From positions 124,001 through 188,000 of the forward strand of contig JACCLO010000006.1 in assembly GCA_029448655.1 (NCBI GenBank): 64,000 bases of DNA. The letters are read 5' to 3'. The stretch comes from Wolfiporia cocos (Eukaryota; Basidiomycota; Agaricomycetes; Polyporales; Phaeolaceae). The notes beneath the pieces were generated by a model. It was given only the letters and a program-made list of their open reading frames with translations, was not told the DNA's origin and ran no database searches. Made by a program: the position numbers and the translations under genes. The first letter of the stretch is position 1. Each line of letters begins with the position of its first letter. Below are positions 42,455 to 54,943 of this stretch, piece after piece.

Positions 42455-45400
42455 TTTCCTGCCCACTTGTGCTCAGTAATGTAAATATATCCAAACCCAC
42501 TGTAAAGAGTGTAATCGAGTCAATGTATCACATATTTGGCAATGATGCGCGCGATTTCCAACGAGCTTTTCGTGTGGAAGTAACACTCTGGGTATACGGA
42601 AAGAAAGTGCAGGCTCTTGCCTTGGTAGACAGCGGAGCGACAATCTCAGTAATATCTCAGAGATTAGTCGACAAACACCGACTAGTAACCGACAGACTGG
42701 CGTTTCCTATTACGGTATCAAACGCAGATGGAACAGAAAATGTTGCGGGTCGGTTAACACGATCAGTCAAAGCGTATATGCAACACGGATCCCACAAAGA
42801 GACAATAGGCCTAACAGTGATGACGTTAGAGCCTGATCTCATCTTGGGATATGACTGGTTAAGACTTCACAACCCTATCTTTGATTGGAAGAAGGGCGAG
42901 ATGAAGTACCGCTGCACCGAAAACCACACCGGCAAGAGAAATGGCAAAACCCGGCCATCGGAGGAGGAAACAGTTGAACTCCCCGAAGAGGATAGAGTTG
43001 AGATCAACTCGATTTGGACGACTCCCATGGACACAATAGGAGAGGAGGATCCAGAAAACCCTATGATCGCATGGCTGGAAAGCCTTGACGACGAGGAAAC
43101 CATACTGCTGGCACAGTTGGTAGAAGAAATTCTTGAAAAAGATTTCGAAGCCAAAGCAGAGTCGGAGGTACCCGAAAAGGACCCCAAAATCGACGAACAA
43201 GGTATCCCCATAGAGAAATGGAGATCCTTAGTGCCCGAACAATACCATGAGTATGGGCCGTCGGTTTTTTCTCAGAAAGCTTCAGAGAGAATGCCGGAGC
43301 GGAAGCCCTGGGATCTTTCTATCCAGTCAGACCCAGACGCACAGCTACCGCCCCCGGTAAAACCATACAAAATGTCTCCCCAAGAACGTAACAGTCTTGA
43401 TGAGTGGATAGACACTGTCACGGATGTGCCCGGGGAGCCACTGTACGTCTCCTCGCCTTAGTTGTATGTGCGGCGCTAGGCGTACGCCGCACCGCTACGC
43501 TAACGCTACTCTCACGTCGCGCCCAGTTACTGTATATCACCTGACCGCCTGGTTAGCGCTGTAGGGTAGCGCGCGCCTCATCATACGGACACGTTATGGT
43601 CACAGTATCACATGTAGCGTTACTTGTCATGTGCCCGGTAGTTAATGTGCACAGACCATTACTTTAGGGCTGGACTCGTAGGTACTACGCTCATGCATGT
43701 ATATATACGACAAGACGGCGGCCTTACAGCCCCATCTTTAGGATTCTCGTCATTGAGCGCAAGCTCCTTTCTTACTTAACGCTGTGTGACTTACTGGCCC
43801 GGGGCCCACATCTCTGCATCCTTGTCTGTGAGCCACCGCCGCTATCTCGACGCACGTCAGGGAATGTGCGTGTCATCCCATGTGCCTCTACGTTCAGCGC
43901 TGGCGCGGTGCCCTGTAGACTCGACTGACGTCGAGTATGGTTCCCCCTGAGCCCAGGGGTCGCACAGACAGTAAGTCTGTGACAGACACTGAACTCCGTA
44001 AAGGATACATCCAGCCATCGGAAAGCCCGATGGCTAGTCCCGAGTTTTTCGTCCATAAGAAGGATGGAGGACTCCGAATGGTAGTCGACTACAGGAGGCT
44101 AAACGAAATAACCGTAAAAAACAAATACCCGATACCTCGAATCGACGATTTGATAGATCAACTATCCCACGCGACCATTTTCACCAACCTAGACCTTAGA
44201 TGGGGGTACAATAACGTACGCATCAAGGAAGGTGATGAATGGAAGACAGCGTTTATCACGCACCGTGGGTTGTACGAGGCAACGGTCATGTATTTCGGAT
44301 TCTGTAACGCCCCCGCCACGTTCCAAGCCATGATGAACTCCATCTTGGCACCATTTATCCGTACTGTGAAAGTCGTAGTATATTTAGACGACATTCTCAT
44401 ATTCAGAAACAACATGGAGGAACACTGCCGACTGACACGAGGAGTTTTACCAACTCTAAAGGACGCGGATCTTTACGCGAAGCCCGAAAAGTGCTTCTTC
44501 GAACAAAGCTCCATCGAGTACCTCGGCATGATAATATCCGATGGGAAAGTAATAATGGACCCGAAGAAGTACGAGGGAGTCCAAGAGTGGCCTAGACCTG
44601 TCAAGGTCAAGGAAGTACAAGCCTTTTTAGGATTCGCCAATTTCTATAGGCGTTTCATCGAAGGGTTTTCCAAACTGGCCAAACCACTCACAATTCTGAC
44701 GAAAAAGTCAGAAGCTTGGCATTGGGATGCCGAGCAGGAAGAAGCTTTCCAGAAACTCAAGGAAGCCTTCACCAAAGCGCCCGTTTTACGGATACCGACC
44801 CAGGAAGACACATTCCGCATAGAAACCAACGCATCGGACTTTGCAACTGGAGCGGTCTTGTCGCAGCTCGACCCGAAAGATAAGAAATATCACCCGGTAG
44901 CATACTACTCAAAGTCATTGAGTGCACCCGAGCGTAATTAAGAAATCTACGATAAGGAAATGCTGGCGGTAATTCGAGCCCTAGAGGAATGGAGACACTA
45001 CCTCGAAGGACACCACAAAAGGTTCGAGATCTGGTCAGATCACCTGAACCTTACGTATTTCAAAACAGCGCAAAAACTGACGAGACGACAAGCCCGTTGG
45101 GCACTATATCTCTCACGCTTCAACTTCCAAATGAAGCACAAACCTGGCAAAACAATGCTTACAGCGGATCCTCTGTCCAGGCGTCCAGATCATGAGGAGG
45201 GGGTGGATCTCGATAACCGCGATCAGTTATTACTGAAACCGGAATTTTTCGAGCAAGAGTTCATGGCAATGGCTCTTGATACCTCCCATGACGCGCCGAA
45301 ATCAGATGAACCGATACTCCGAGAGATTTGCAAAGCATTGCTAGACGACAAGGTCACGAAAGATTACAAGGAGCTGCTCTCATCCGGCCATCGTGAATTT

Positions 45401-47493
45401 AAGAAAGACCTAAGCGAATGGAACTTCGAAGGAGGACTTCTCCTACGACGAGGCAAAGTGTACGTACCAACCACACCAGCGGAACTCAGACGGCAAGTGG
45501 TTGAGATTCATCACGATCATAAGTCGGCTGGCCATTTCGGGAAATATAAAACCCAAGAGATGGTATCCCGCAACTATTGGCGGCCAGGGATGCACGTTTA
45601 CATAAAGAATTATGTAAACGAGTGCGACACATGCCAACGTATGAAGAACCGACTGCAGAAGCCTTATGGACCCCTGCAACCCTTACCGGTGCCGCACGGC
45701 CCATGGGAAGTGGTGTCGATAGACCTAATCACGCAATTGCCCAAGTCGGGCGACGCAGAAGCGATTATGGTGGTAGTAGACCGTCTTACCAAACGAGCAA
45801 GGTTTTTCCCTATCAGGAATACCTTCTCAACTAAAGACCTAGCTACGGTACTATATCAAAGGGTATATCCGATACATGGATTACCTAAGCAGATAGTATC
45901 GGACAGGGGAACGCAATTCGCATCAAAACTATTTGGCGAATGGTGCTCCCTGCTGGGAATTCAGAGGTCAATGACAACGAGCTATCACCCGCAAGCGGAT
46001 GGACAAACCAAACGAGTTAACCAAGTATTAGAACAATACCTCCGGTGTTACATTAACACATACGAGAAGGACAACTGGTTAGAGTTCATACCCACCGCGG
46101 AATTCACCTACAACAACGCGGCAAGCGAGACTACGAAGGAGTCACCCTTCTATGTCGAATTAGGCAGACATCCACGCGCAGGTCCCACGACTTTCGAAGC
46201 AAGTCCAGACACGGACTTAACCGAAATCGTGCACAAGCGCTTTACTGCACAGGAACAAGCCAAGGTGGCAATGAAATTAGCCGCCGACAGGTGGTCGTGG
46301 TACTACAACCAGAAGAAGGGTATTGTACCTTTCAAATTAGGAGATAAGGTCCTAATAGACGTACGGAGCTGGCAAGACACAGAAAGGAGTCTAGTGCCAC
46401 GCTACATCGGGCCGTTCAAGATTATTGAACAATTAGGCCCCGTAATGTTTAAGGTCCACATGGATAGTCGATATCGGGCCTATCACCCGGTATTCCATGC
46501 TTCTAAACTGGTAATGTACCGAGAAGCGACACAACCGAAACCGAGCCCAGAACCTGACAAGGATCTGGAATCCGAAGAAGAAGAATGGGAAGTTGAGGAG
46601 ATTCTCGATTACAGGCAACAGTGGGGAAGATACAAATATCTGATCCGCTGGAAGAACACTTCACCCATGGAAGATTCCTGGGAGCCTGAAGAGAACCTCG
46701 GCAACGCTAAGGAGATTCTAGACGAGTTCAAGGCTAAACACAGTCCGCTCGCCGTTAACCCCAATCGACCCTTACGTTACTCAACCCGAATGTGGATGGG
46801 CAACAAACATAGGGTAGCAATTTTCGACCCCGACTCAGCGGACTGGGAATCAGACACTTGTGTCTGGCCAGATGATTGGCCCCAGTATCGCGACGAAGTT
46901 GATCCGAAAGAACCAAAAGTCTACTACAAGCGGCACCCCGTCACACGACAATGGCACCGATCTGACGTTGATTTCAACGAAGACCTCGAAATCACCATCG
47001 GAGTAAACGGCAAACTTCCAACACGTGGAACAGAAGACTCGGTCGGCTATGATTTATACGCCGCCCAAGACATCCTGGTAAATTCCTGGGCATCAGCCTC
47101 AGTTCCCACGGACATCCGTATCAAGGTTCCATTTGGTACCTACGGAAGGATCACGCCGCGCTCCGGTCTCGCAAACCAGGGCATAGATGTCCTTGCGGGT
47201 GTAATTGACCATGATTACAGGGGAGAAGTAATCGTTAAATTAATGAATTTAACCGTTATCAAGTACGAAAGGGAGATCGTGTAGCCCAACTTATCTGCGA
47301 AATGGCTTTAAATCCAGAAATCTCAGTCTCTCAAACTCCAGAAGCCGCGGAGAAACTACGGCAGGAAATGAGAGAACGACAACTGAAGGACCCGTATTAC
47401 GAGCCCGACGTGTCGAAGAGAAGAGGAGTATTAAGTGCTGAACAGCAGAAAAAGGTTAGGGGGACCAGTGGTTTTGGATCGACAGGCGTCTGA
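42455..47493 (+). pseudogene. pol: Pol of element D, broken
   Basis: Protease (DSGAT at about 42628), RT (YLDD near 44385), RNase H, integrase, chromodomain (WEVEEILDYR), dUTPase. The solo LTR at 43416 interrupts it between protease and RT, and removal restores the frame. Damage: TAA at 44939-44941 where A has Tyr in the RNase H NYEIYDKE motif; catalytic Glu of the integrase DD35E changed to Lys (AAA, 46010-46012); a frameshift around 47245-47280 between dUTPase motifs III and IV, after which GDRVAQLI and GFGSTG continue in another frame to 47493. The dUTPase is longer than in A between motifs IV and V. It shows that the chromodomain-dUTPase order predates the split of the families. Confidence 0.9.
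43416..43984 (+). repeat. Solo LTR in D, TSD GACAC
   Basis: 569 bp, TGTCACGG...GTCTGTGACA. Related to the LTRs of short element G (shared TGGCCCGGGGCCCA and GGCGCTAGGCGTACGCC). Exact duplication GACAC at 43411-43415 and 43985-43989. Confidence 0.92.
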
Positions 47494-47558
47494 AGAAAAA
47501 CAAGAGACAAACGCAAAGTCTAACCCTTTAGTGGGCTCTAGCACCAATACGTCTATTC

Positions 47559-47602
47559 TTCAACAGGGTCGTTGAATTTTGAAGGGGGAGGGGGGGGGGT
47601 AA
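47559..47602 (+). other. 3' stem-loop and polypurine tract of D
   Basis: TTCAAC-AGGGTC-GTTGAA (47559-47576), a perfect 6-bp stem with loop AGGGTC, 26 nt before the LTR, then a long G-rich purine tract and TAA. Confidence 0.72.
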
Positions 47603-48215
47603 TGTCACAGAATTTCCCTAGTATTTCTACTATTTTTTCCGGATTATTAGCAATTATTCTACGGTTTCTACACCTATAAGAGCTTATCCTGAAGGTTAAC
47701 GTATAGTTACATACGAGCCGAGTGATGGCCGCGTTATCTCCCGTAACGACGGTATCTAATCAACGGAAGTTCCCGCACATAGTCACATGTCTAGCTAGTA
47801 GCCAATCGGACGTCTCGTCCGAAGCAGTCAGCAGATAAACGTCAGCGGACCGGCGTTGTGGTCACGCCGTTCTTTAGTAAGATGTAGAGCGCATTCGGCC
47901 ATTGGATCGCAATGAGCCGTACATCTATATCCCGGTTTTGATCGACATATGTATTTATTCTGTATTACTCAGTACATAGGTCTCCAAGGACTTGTACATA
48001 CGGATAAGGGTAATTAGATTACATAATAAGACTGTTAGGGGTCTTATTTAACATGTATATAACCTAGAGCTGCTGAGCGACTAAGTCCTCAGTTCTATTC
48101 ATTGCATTCGCACCTCATAGCCTAACAAGCTAGTCGCGCCCTGCTTACTCGCTCTATACTCTTGCCTAACCAGCAAACCAAGACCATCAACTTGATAAGT
48201 GAGTATCTTGTGTCA
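47603..48215 (+). repeat. 3' LTR of element D
   Basis: 613 bp, about a dozen differences from the 5' LTR. The right flank cctcc does not match the left flank of D. Confidence 0.92.
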
Positions 48216-49303
48216 CCTCCACAATGCGACGATCCCTGGCAGTCCACATGGGGTACCAGACAGGCAGGTCTTATGGCTGTTCAGAGGAAGCCCACATCCA
48301 TACCAGACATGCACTCACCTGGCACAGGTCCAACATTCCCCCAGGGGGACATGCAACCCCCTGGACCGATCAATTTGAACTCATACAGGAACTCACAGAT
48401 ATCTTCGACCAGTACCAAGACATCATGGAGAGGATCGTCCAACTCGAATGGACGGTGCTGTACCAGCAACAGAGGCTCGGGAGGTGTGTTGCCCAGTGGA
48501 TCGACCACCTCGGGGCATCGACACCTGCGCATATCCGATGAGCCTTCGCCGAATTCGAAGAGGGCCCACCCCGACTCCCCAGAATGTGCAGCCCTATCCC
48601 AGCTGCCCCCTCCTGGCTACTCAACAACAGCAAGCTGGATCGAATCACAGAACCATTCAATTTTATGGAATACAGTCATGTGGTACCTCGTGACGCTACC
48701 GTACCATCCACCCCCACGGGACCTTGACCTCAAGAATCAGTGCGCCCTCCTTTGCATCCACGAGATGATGAACGATGCCCAGTTCAAGAGGGGCCAAGCG
48801 ATGATAGGGCTCCCCCCTCGCCGACCTCTGCAGTTTCTGGCAATGGAGCTAGTAACCAATCTCCATCAGTTGAGATCATCACCCGGGAGGAATGGGAGCG
48901 AGGCAGGGATGGATGGGACAAACCAACCTACCAGCTACCCCACTGGCTCAGAGAACGCCTCTGGATCACCCACCACCGACAATGATATGAATCAGGCAAG
49001 TACCTCCGCGACATCCCCTCTGCACATTCCCCTCCTTGCCCCTCAGCCGACGAACCCTGTCACCGTTGCGGCAGTCCTTGGCGCTGGGTCCTCGACTGCC
49101 CTGACTACCGATGCCCCAGTTGCAGGGTCACCCAGCCTGGACATCGAGTTGGAGAGTGCCTTCCCTATCAGGTATGGATCCCCCCACCGACGCCTCCTCT
49201 CCCTGATGCCGATGTGGGCTACAACGACCCTGACCCGGAGGCCCTCTGAGTGGCCGTGAAGCTTGGATTTCATCAAGGGCAATGAAGGCTTGAGGGGGGG
49301 TGA
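48216..49303 (+). pseudogene. Gag-like remnant of element P with tandem zinc knuckles
   Basis: One frame is mostly open from an ATG at 48224 to 49249 with a few stops (for example at 48539-48541 and 48983-48985). It contains a helical stretch (QELTDIFDQYQDIMERIVQL) and near the end two Cys motifs, C-x2-C-x9-C followed by C-x2-C-x6-H-x4-C (49058-49159). The first looks like a CCHC knuckle with His replaced by Arg (CGC). No protease or RT follows, only a stem-loop (TTCAT/ATGAA around AAGGGC, 49269-49286) and purine tract, so P seems to be a gag-only element. The 5' side is replaced by the D LTR. Confidence 0.5.
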
Positions 49304-49884
49304 TGTTATGATTTTACCAGGAAATACTGACTATTCTGACGCCTCATAGTGAACGAGGACTTAGCATTCAACCGCTGCCTGACAGTATATTATTTCTAGG
49401 GGACTCCGTTCAACCGTAGGCCCCGTTTCATGTACAACAACCCTATGCCCATTCCCCGCATCCGTATCACATTCTAGCTGATTCCCCTGTGTCTAACCAC
49501 AGTACTTCTGCATTTCACCTCTTGTTGTGCTCAACTGCAGCAGTTCTCCTTTGTCCCAGATATTGTTAGTACAATGGACTTAATGGTAGCAGTACCAAGG
49601 ACACTATGACCCCAATAAATGAATCGTAGTATATAACCTGATGTAAATACCGGTCAAGTTCCTCAGCTCGACCTTGTTGAATTACAAGGATCTTATACTC
49701 ATTCTCAAAAGACTTAAGCAATTAAGTCTGCAGCTTGTATATCAACGCTCCAAGACTGACGAGTAGTGCGCTACTCAATATGCTGAGTAACTCGACTTGG
49801 TTACTTTGCGCTGAACGGATATTTCATCCATCGAAATAACTCGACTCAGTTATTTTGCGCTGAACGGATATTCGATCCGTAACA
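49304..49884 (+). repeat. 3' LTR of element P (TGTTA...TAACA class)
   Basis: 581 bp, TGTTATG...CCGTAACA, preceded by TTGAGGGGGGG and TGA. Related to solo LTRs at 15198 and 18750 (TCCTCAGCTCGACCTTGTTG and TCTTATACTCATTCTC segments). Confidence 0.8.
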
Positions 49885-50227
49885 GCGTGTCATGTTGCTC
49901 GGCTTGGTTAGAGCTTCTAGCATCGCCTTGGTTGTGACGGAGTGTGTCGTATAGGACATAAGGAGTGTTCAGCTCCTTGGGTTGTTCCTCATGGGAGTAC
50001 CAGTGCACATTCCCATAGAGATAGATTATCTTGGATAGACGCATTGGGTGTGCTTCTTGGTTCCACTTGTACCAAGAAATATGGTTTCGGTTGGAATCTT
50101 GTCCCTTGTATACGATATATGCAGTGTGATTAATCCGCATTTGACAACGTATGTTGTTTGGAATAGAGTTGAACGTGGTTATGCTCCCCCCAGCTCTGAT
50201 GCCAAAGACCTCCCATAGGTATTTCAT
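49885..50227 (-). pseudogene. Gag N-terminal module of L, truncated
   Basis: About 110 codons. Starts near MKYLWEVFGIRAGG and matches the D module closely (GGSITTFNSIP, NHISWYKWN, LYGNVHWYS), then a divergent acidic linker, cut by the P LTR at 49884. The close match while flanks differ points to constraint on this module. Function unknown. Confidence 0.6.
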
Positions 50228-50399
50228 CAGGCATGTGACCTAATTTGGGTAGGTGTATTTTCCGGTCATCGGTTGATAAGGTGTTACCACCTTGTAGGTA
50301 GTTGCGTGTCTACCGGCAGCCGGTTGGATTGAGTAAGACATTGGGCTGTGTTTTTGTCAGCTTGAGTTCTTGATCATGTTCGACTTGAAAATAAAATTT

Positions 50400-50487
50400 T
50401 GCCCTTGTGGGACTTAAAAAATGCCCTGACGGGACTTGTAATCATATGTCATGCCATGTCATGTTATTTTATGCCCTGTCGGGACTT
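50400..50487 (-). other. Three micro-hairpin repeats between ORF1 and gag of L
   Basis: Minus-strand copies of AAGTCCCGACAGGGCAT and variants at 50471-50487, 50421-50437 and 50400-50415; a fourth lies upstream at 51163-51178. Stems CCC/GGG with 4-nt loops. Counterpart of 38102-38180 in D. Confidence 0.58.
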
Positions 50488-50639
50488 TCATCACATATAG
50501 GATCAACGTGTGATATAATTGCTTCTAGTTTAATCCTAATTTAAAATCTAATCCGGCTAGGACTATTCGATTTTTCAGGTAACTAGTATGTAGCGTCAGG
50601 TTAATTCCAGCGTAGATCCCCTAGATCCTCGTCAGGTGT

Positions 50640-51310
50640 TCATTTAGTGCCCTGAGGTCGTTGGTTGTCATCTGATCGTTTCAGACCTGATATTCTGTGT
50701 GCGTGCATAAATTATTGAAGTTGGTGATAATATCGTGGAATTTCGAGAATGTTGGGATGGGGGTATGAAAGTCAGGCACTTTCCAGGTTTCTAGGAAGAG
50801 TGCATGTGCCATCACCATCTTCTTCTCCACTTTGATCCATCTGTTCCATTTTTCTTCGTCGCAATGCATGTTGCATGGGTTGGGAATCCCACGTTCTTTT
50901 GCCCATAAAGGGGCCGTTTAAAGCAGGGCGTAGTGCTTGAGTAATGTGTGGGTCAGTTCCTCGTGTGATTTGGCTACTTCGCTTCTTTCGGCTGGGGCCG
51001 GATCAGCCACTGCCTTGGTAATATTGGCATTGGTCCATATTGCCTGGTTTCGGTGATAGGACCGATCTCGTTGTGTAAGGAATTTATTGAGTTCCTTCCT
51101 TCTGATGGTTTCCAAATCCTCCTCATCAGGTTTCGGCTTGGAATAAGGTTTAAAACCTTGGGTGCCCTGTCAGGACTTTTTCACTGGGACCAAAGTCTCG
51201 AGTCGTGTATCAGGAATGTTTGTTTGTTCCTCATGTTCTCCAGCATCACCATGTGTAGCAGTGTTTGTGACTTTCAGCATAACTATATGTATTTTTTAAG
51301 CTACGTAATC
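50640..51310 (-). pseudogene. ORF1 remnant of element L
   Basis: Broken frames. The clearest part, 50681-50900, reads ERGIPNPCNMHC then EEKWNRW and NFNNLCTHTEY, matching ARGIDNP, MHCTEKKWDW and DFDNLCAHAEE of D ORF1. Several stops. This third, divergent copy supports ORF1 as a genuine feature of the group. Confidence 0.6.
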
Positions 51311-52016
51311 TAGTGGAATAATAGCGGATCTTCTGTTGGGGCTTATTGTTGTATCTTGATAGTCGTGCACTTATCCTCCGGCGTCAATGAGCACTCCACT
51401 CTCGACCAGAGTTAGTGTCAGCGACTGGCTTGCGTCTCTCTCATGCTACCAGGTGGGGGATACAGCTGCGATGCTTCCCTTGCATGCAGGTAGTGCACGA
51501 TTTGGGGTATTACACCCCTGTCACGAAATGAACGTGGCATACCTCTATCCTATATCCTACCCCTATACGCCATCTAATAGACGATAAGGTACAACACCGA
51601 GCGACTCAGAGTCAAGGCGAGGCGGAGCTAAGGCAGCACACCAGTAGTGATCATGAAAGGGGGATCGCCCCTTGGACGGAGTCAATGACAGAACTGGGGA
51701 GTAAGCCCTAGTTCGATGTACTATATATACATGTAGGCCGCAGCGTAACTACTGAGTCGTGGCCCACCCTAAAGGGGGCCGTGCACGACTACGCGATAGC
51801 ACGCCATAAGAACGTCACCTACAAGCACGTGAGCGGTCCGGCGGGTCGGGCGGTCCGCGTATCCCTATCTATCATCAACAATCTTATCTACCTGTGCATC
51901 ACATGACTGGATACCATCAGTCCATGCGTTCGAACCAGGGAGGCGTCGTATATTAAGGGCGCTTACACCCATCTGCAGTGCTAGCCCAAAATCTGTGACA
52001 TTACCTCCGCTCTAAC

Positions 52017-52035
52017 CTTCGGCATCCCGACGAAG
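52017..52035 (-). other. 3' stem-loop of N
   Basis: Minus strand CTTCG.C/G.CGAAG stem (one mismatch) with loop GGGAT, 16 nt before the LTR. Confidence 0.65.
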
Positions 52036-52564
52036 CTCCTAGTGCCTCCCTTCAGACGTCTGCTTGATTGTCTCCACCAACACCGTCTGTTCGTCAGACC
52101 CAATCACATACGTACGGCCGAGGTATTCCTCAAGGCTAATCATCGCAGCGTGGGGCGGCCAGATAGGCCCGGCTTCATATCCGCAGCGTCAGTCGTCAAG
52201 GAGGTGGCGTCGTCCAGCGGTTTTCGGTTGAGGGTCTGCATCCTAAGTTCGTATGTCGCGTCCCTTCACAGTGTAGTGTCGATGCGGGGTTGGACCATGG
52301 GCCCTTCGCATACCCGCGTACCTCAATGTCGATCCCTAGCCCCCCGAGCGTACGTTGTGACGGACGTACACGGACTCCTCTATCGCTCAACAGCGAGGGG
52401 GGACTTCTGTCTTCCACTCCTCCATAGGACCTGTTGCTATGGCAACACTTAGTGGGTGCTTGTCTCGAGACGGACCGAGGACGCTTGTGTCCAAGGCTGC
52501 ACCGCCGCGTCGCCGATCCTACAGAGTGGGAAACCTCCAGGGCCCATAGGCAGTGGAGTAAAGT

Positions 52565-52576
52565 AGTTCTGTCATT
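52565..52576 (-). other. Self-priming primer site of N
   Basis: Minus strand AATGACAGAACT, 12-nt perfect complement of AGTTCTGTCATT in the R region of the N LTR (52743-52754). Confidence 0.75.
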
Positions 52577-53537
52577 ATGTCATGAAATGAACGTGGCATA
52601 CCTCTATCCTATATCCTACCCCTATACGCCATCTAATAGACGATAAGGTACAACACCGAGCGACTCAGAGTCAAGGCGAGGCGGAGCTAAGGCAGCACAC
52701 CAGTAGTGATCATGAAAGGGGGATCGCCCCTTGGACGGAGTAAATGACAGAACTGGGGAGTAAGCCCTAGTTCAATGTACTATATATACATGTAGGCCGC
52801 AGCGTAACTACTGAGTCGCGGCCCACCCTAAAGGGGGCCGTGCACGACTACGCGATAGCACGCCATAAGCACGTCACCTACAAGCACGTGAGCGGTCCGG
52901 CGGGTCAGGCGGTCCGCATATCCCTATCTATCATCAACAATCTTATCTACCTGTGCATCACGTGACTGGATACCATCAGTCCATGCGTTCGAACCAGGGA
53001 GGCGTTGTATATTAAGGGCGTTTACGCCCATCTGCAGCGCTAGCCCAAAATCTGTGACAACCCCGCATGTGCCCACGCCTAGCTCAAGAAAGGGGGCTTG
53101 CCAGTATTCAAACCATACCCATGCCCTAAGGGACTTAGAGGGTGCCACGGCCAGAACTCTATTGTTCTGAAGCTTATCGGTGTCGGTTCTAGGCAGGGCA
53201 ACTCGTGCCCACCCCGGTTCTATAGTAGAGCCACCCCTGTAATGCCTGGGGATAGGCTAGAAGATTGGGCAGTGTCAGGTCTAGGCTTTACACCCCTACC
53301 CCGCCTTCTCAACTCTCACCAAGGGGCTTGTCAGCGCCCAAGGCTGTCCCTTAACCCTGGGAAGTGGGTATTTTGTTTCTCCTTAAGCCTGGAGTCCAGC
53401 TGTATGCCCAAAGGTGATCCCCCAGAGCCCACTAAGGAAGTCCCCGCCACTTGACAGTGAGCGGGAGTGCACAGACAACAACAAAAAAACCCCTAAGAAG
53501 AAAAATCCCAGACCCCCGAGGGGGCGAGGGCAAAAGA

Positions 53538-53549
53538 AGTTCTATTCAT
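53538..53549 (-). other. Self-priming primer site of L
   Basis: Minus strand ATGAATAGAACT, 12-nt complement of the R-region AGTTCTATTCAT at 53664-53675, and the same sequence as in D. Confidence 0.72.
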
Positions 53550-54761
53550 GTGACACAAGTTTAACACTTACTAATGACTTGATGATTGTTGCTGGTTAGG
53601 TGACAAGATAGTAGTGCGTATAGAGCAGGATACGTGGGGTGGTTAACCCATAGTATGAATGTAATGAATAGAACTGAGGACTTAGTCGCTCAGCAATCAT
53701 AGTATATATACATGATTATAAGACCCCTAACAGTCTTATTGTATGTTCTACATAAATAGTAATAATATATGCATAAGGCATATTCATAGTTAGTCATATG
53801 GTCATGTGGTCATAGTCATAATTGTCCCCTCAGAGACTCTATGGATTCATAATCATAATCATATGTATATACCAATCAATACCGGGATATCAGTTGATGG
53901 CATAGTCCACTCCAATAGCAGATAGTGCTCTTCATCTTTGTAACCAGAGGCGTGACCATGCCTCGGTCTGCTGATGTATTGTGTATGACGTGGTTCAGGC
54001 AAGTTGTCCAATTGGCTACATGCAAGGCTTCTTGATATGATCGGTGATTTCCATTGTATGATGCTGTTGTTATGGGAGATAATGCGGCCATCATTCAGCT
54101 TGTATATAATGTTTTGTTAGGTGCCGGGTAAGACTGGTTGTTGGACTGTTATTCGTAGATAATTGCTGTCACAAACTTACTGTTTGTGAGGACCTGCGCT
54201 GCAGGGGAATCCTAAAGTGCCTAGCGAGGCGTGTGTGCGACCGCGACAGCGGTGACCGAGTCGGCTGTACCAAGGGCAGCCCAACCCGAGGACTCCTAAC
54301 GGCGACGTAAGGTGGCGGCACACAGTCAAGCGCGACAAGTGAGGCCCCCGGGGCAGAGACGCATCACGCGCAAATAAGAAAGGGGCCTAAGCCCAAACGA
54401 CTAGAATCTCAAAGATGGGGGAGTAAGCCCCCATCGCTGCAGTATAAGTACATGTGTTGGAACGCTAAGTATCTAGCCTGCCCTACAGACATGGCCCGTG
54501 CGCATGTAACGTAAGCGTGACCGTACAAGTAACGTAACATGTAACTATATGGTGACCTATCATGTGAGTACCTGGCACGCGCGCTGCCTGACTAGCGCGC
54601 GCCTACTGGGTCAGGTGATCATGGAGGTATCTAGGGCGCGACCGAGAGGAAACGTAAAGTGAGCGGGGCGCGCGCGCGTGCAGCGGCGCCCATACAACAA
54701 TAGGAAAGGGATGTACAGTAGCCCCCCAGGCATATCCGTGACATTACCCCCCCTCTCAAAA

Positions 54762-54778
54762 AAAGTCGTCCCGACTTT
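54762..54778 (-). other. 3' stem-loop of M
   Basis: Minus strand AAAGTC-GGGAC-GACTTT, perfect 6-bp stem, loop GGGAC, 18 nt before the LTR, followed by the GAGAGGGGGGG tract. Confidence 0.72.
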
Positions 54779-54943
54779 CTACCTAGCTTCTACGGCGCTG
54801 CATCCCCTGGTCTTTGTTTGATACCCGGCCCATTCCTTACGACGTAGGATGGGGAGCGTCCGAGTAGGTGGACCGTCCACCGGTGGGAGAGCGGAGGAGG
54901 CGGTTTCGGTATCGGTTCGGCATTCGTCGCTGAGGTTACTGGG

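Larger units (their letters stand above)
25946..48215 (+). mobile_element. Gypsy element D with five nested insertions
   Basis: Divergent relative of the A family with 613-614 bp LTRs (25946-26559 and 47603-48215, roughly 2% different by eye). Internal order: leader, ORF1, gag with an N-terminal extension, pol, stem-loop, polypurine tract. Interrupted by gypsy copy C (TSD CCGGT) and solo LTRs at 38356 (CTTGG), 39403 (GGCAC), 41204 (AAGGC) and 43416 (GACAC). Removing each with one duplication copy restores the reading frame. Decayed by stops and frameshifts. The flanks of D itself (gggac left, cctcc right) do not match. Confidence 0.9.
51519..53059 (-). mobile_element. Short non-autonomous LTR element N, TSD ACCCC
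   Basis: 1,541 bp: two 482-bp LTRs (51519-52000 and 52578-53059) around a 577-bp interior. Exact duplication ACCCC at 51514-51518 and 53060-53064. Few LTR differences. Interior has primer site, stem-loop (52017-52035) and purine tract but no enzyme genes. Interior homologous to M and G, including degraded traces of the small ORF (52450-52535, GDAAVQP and VRLETSTH) and the RVCEG box near 52310. Confidence 0.9.

Noticed and set aside
48162..49259. 365-codon open frame through the D LTR end into P
   Set aside because: It begins in the LTR and uses a different frame from the one holding the Cys motifs; composition is Ser/Pro/Thr-rich and unlike a protein domain.
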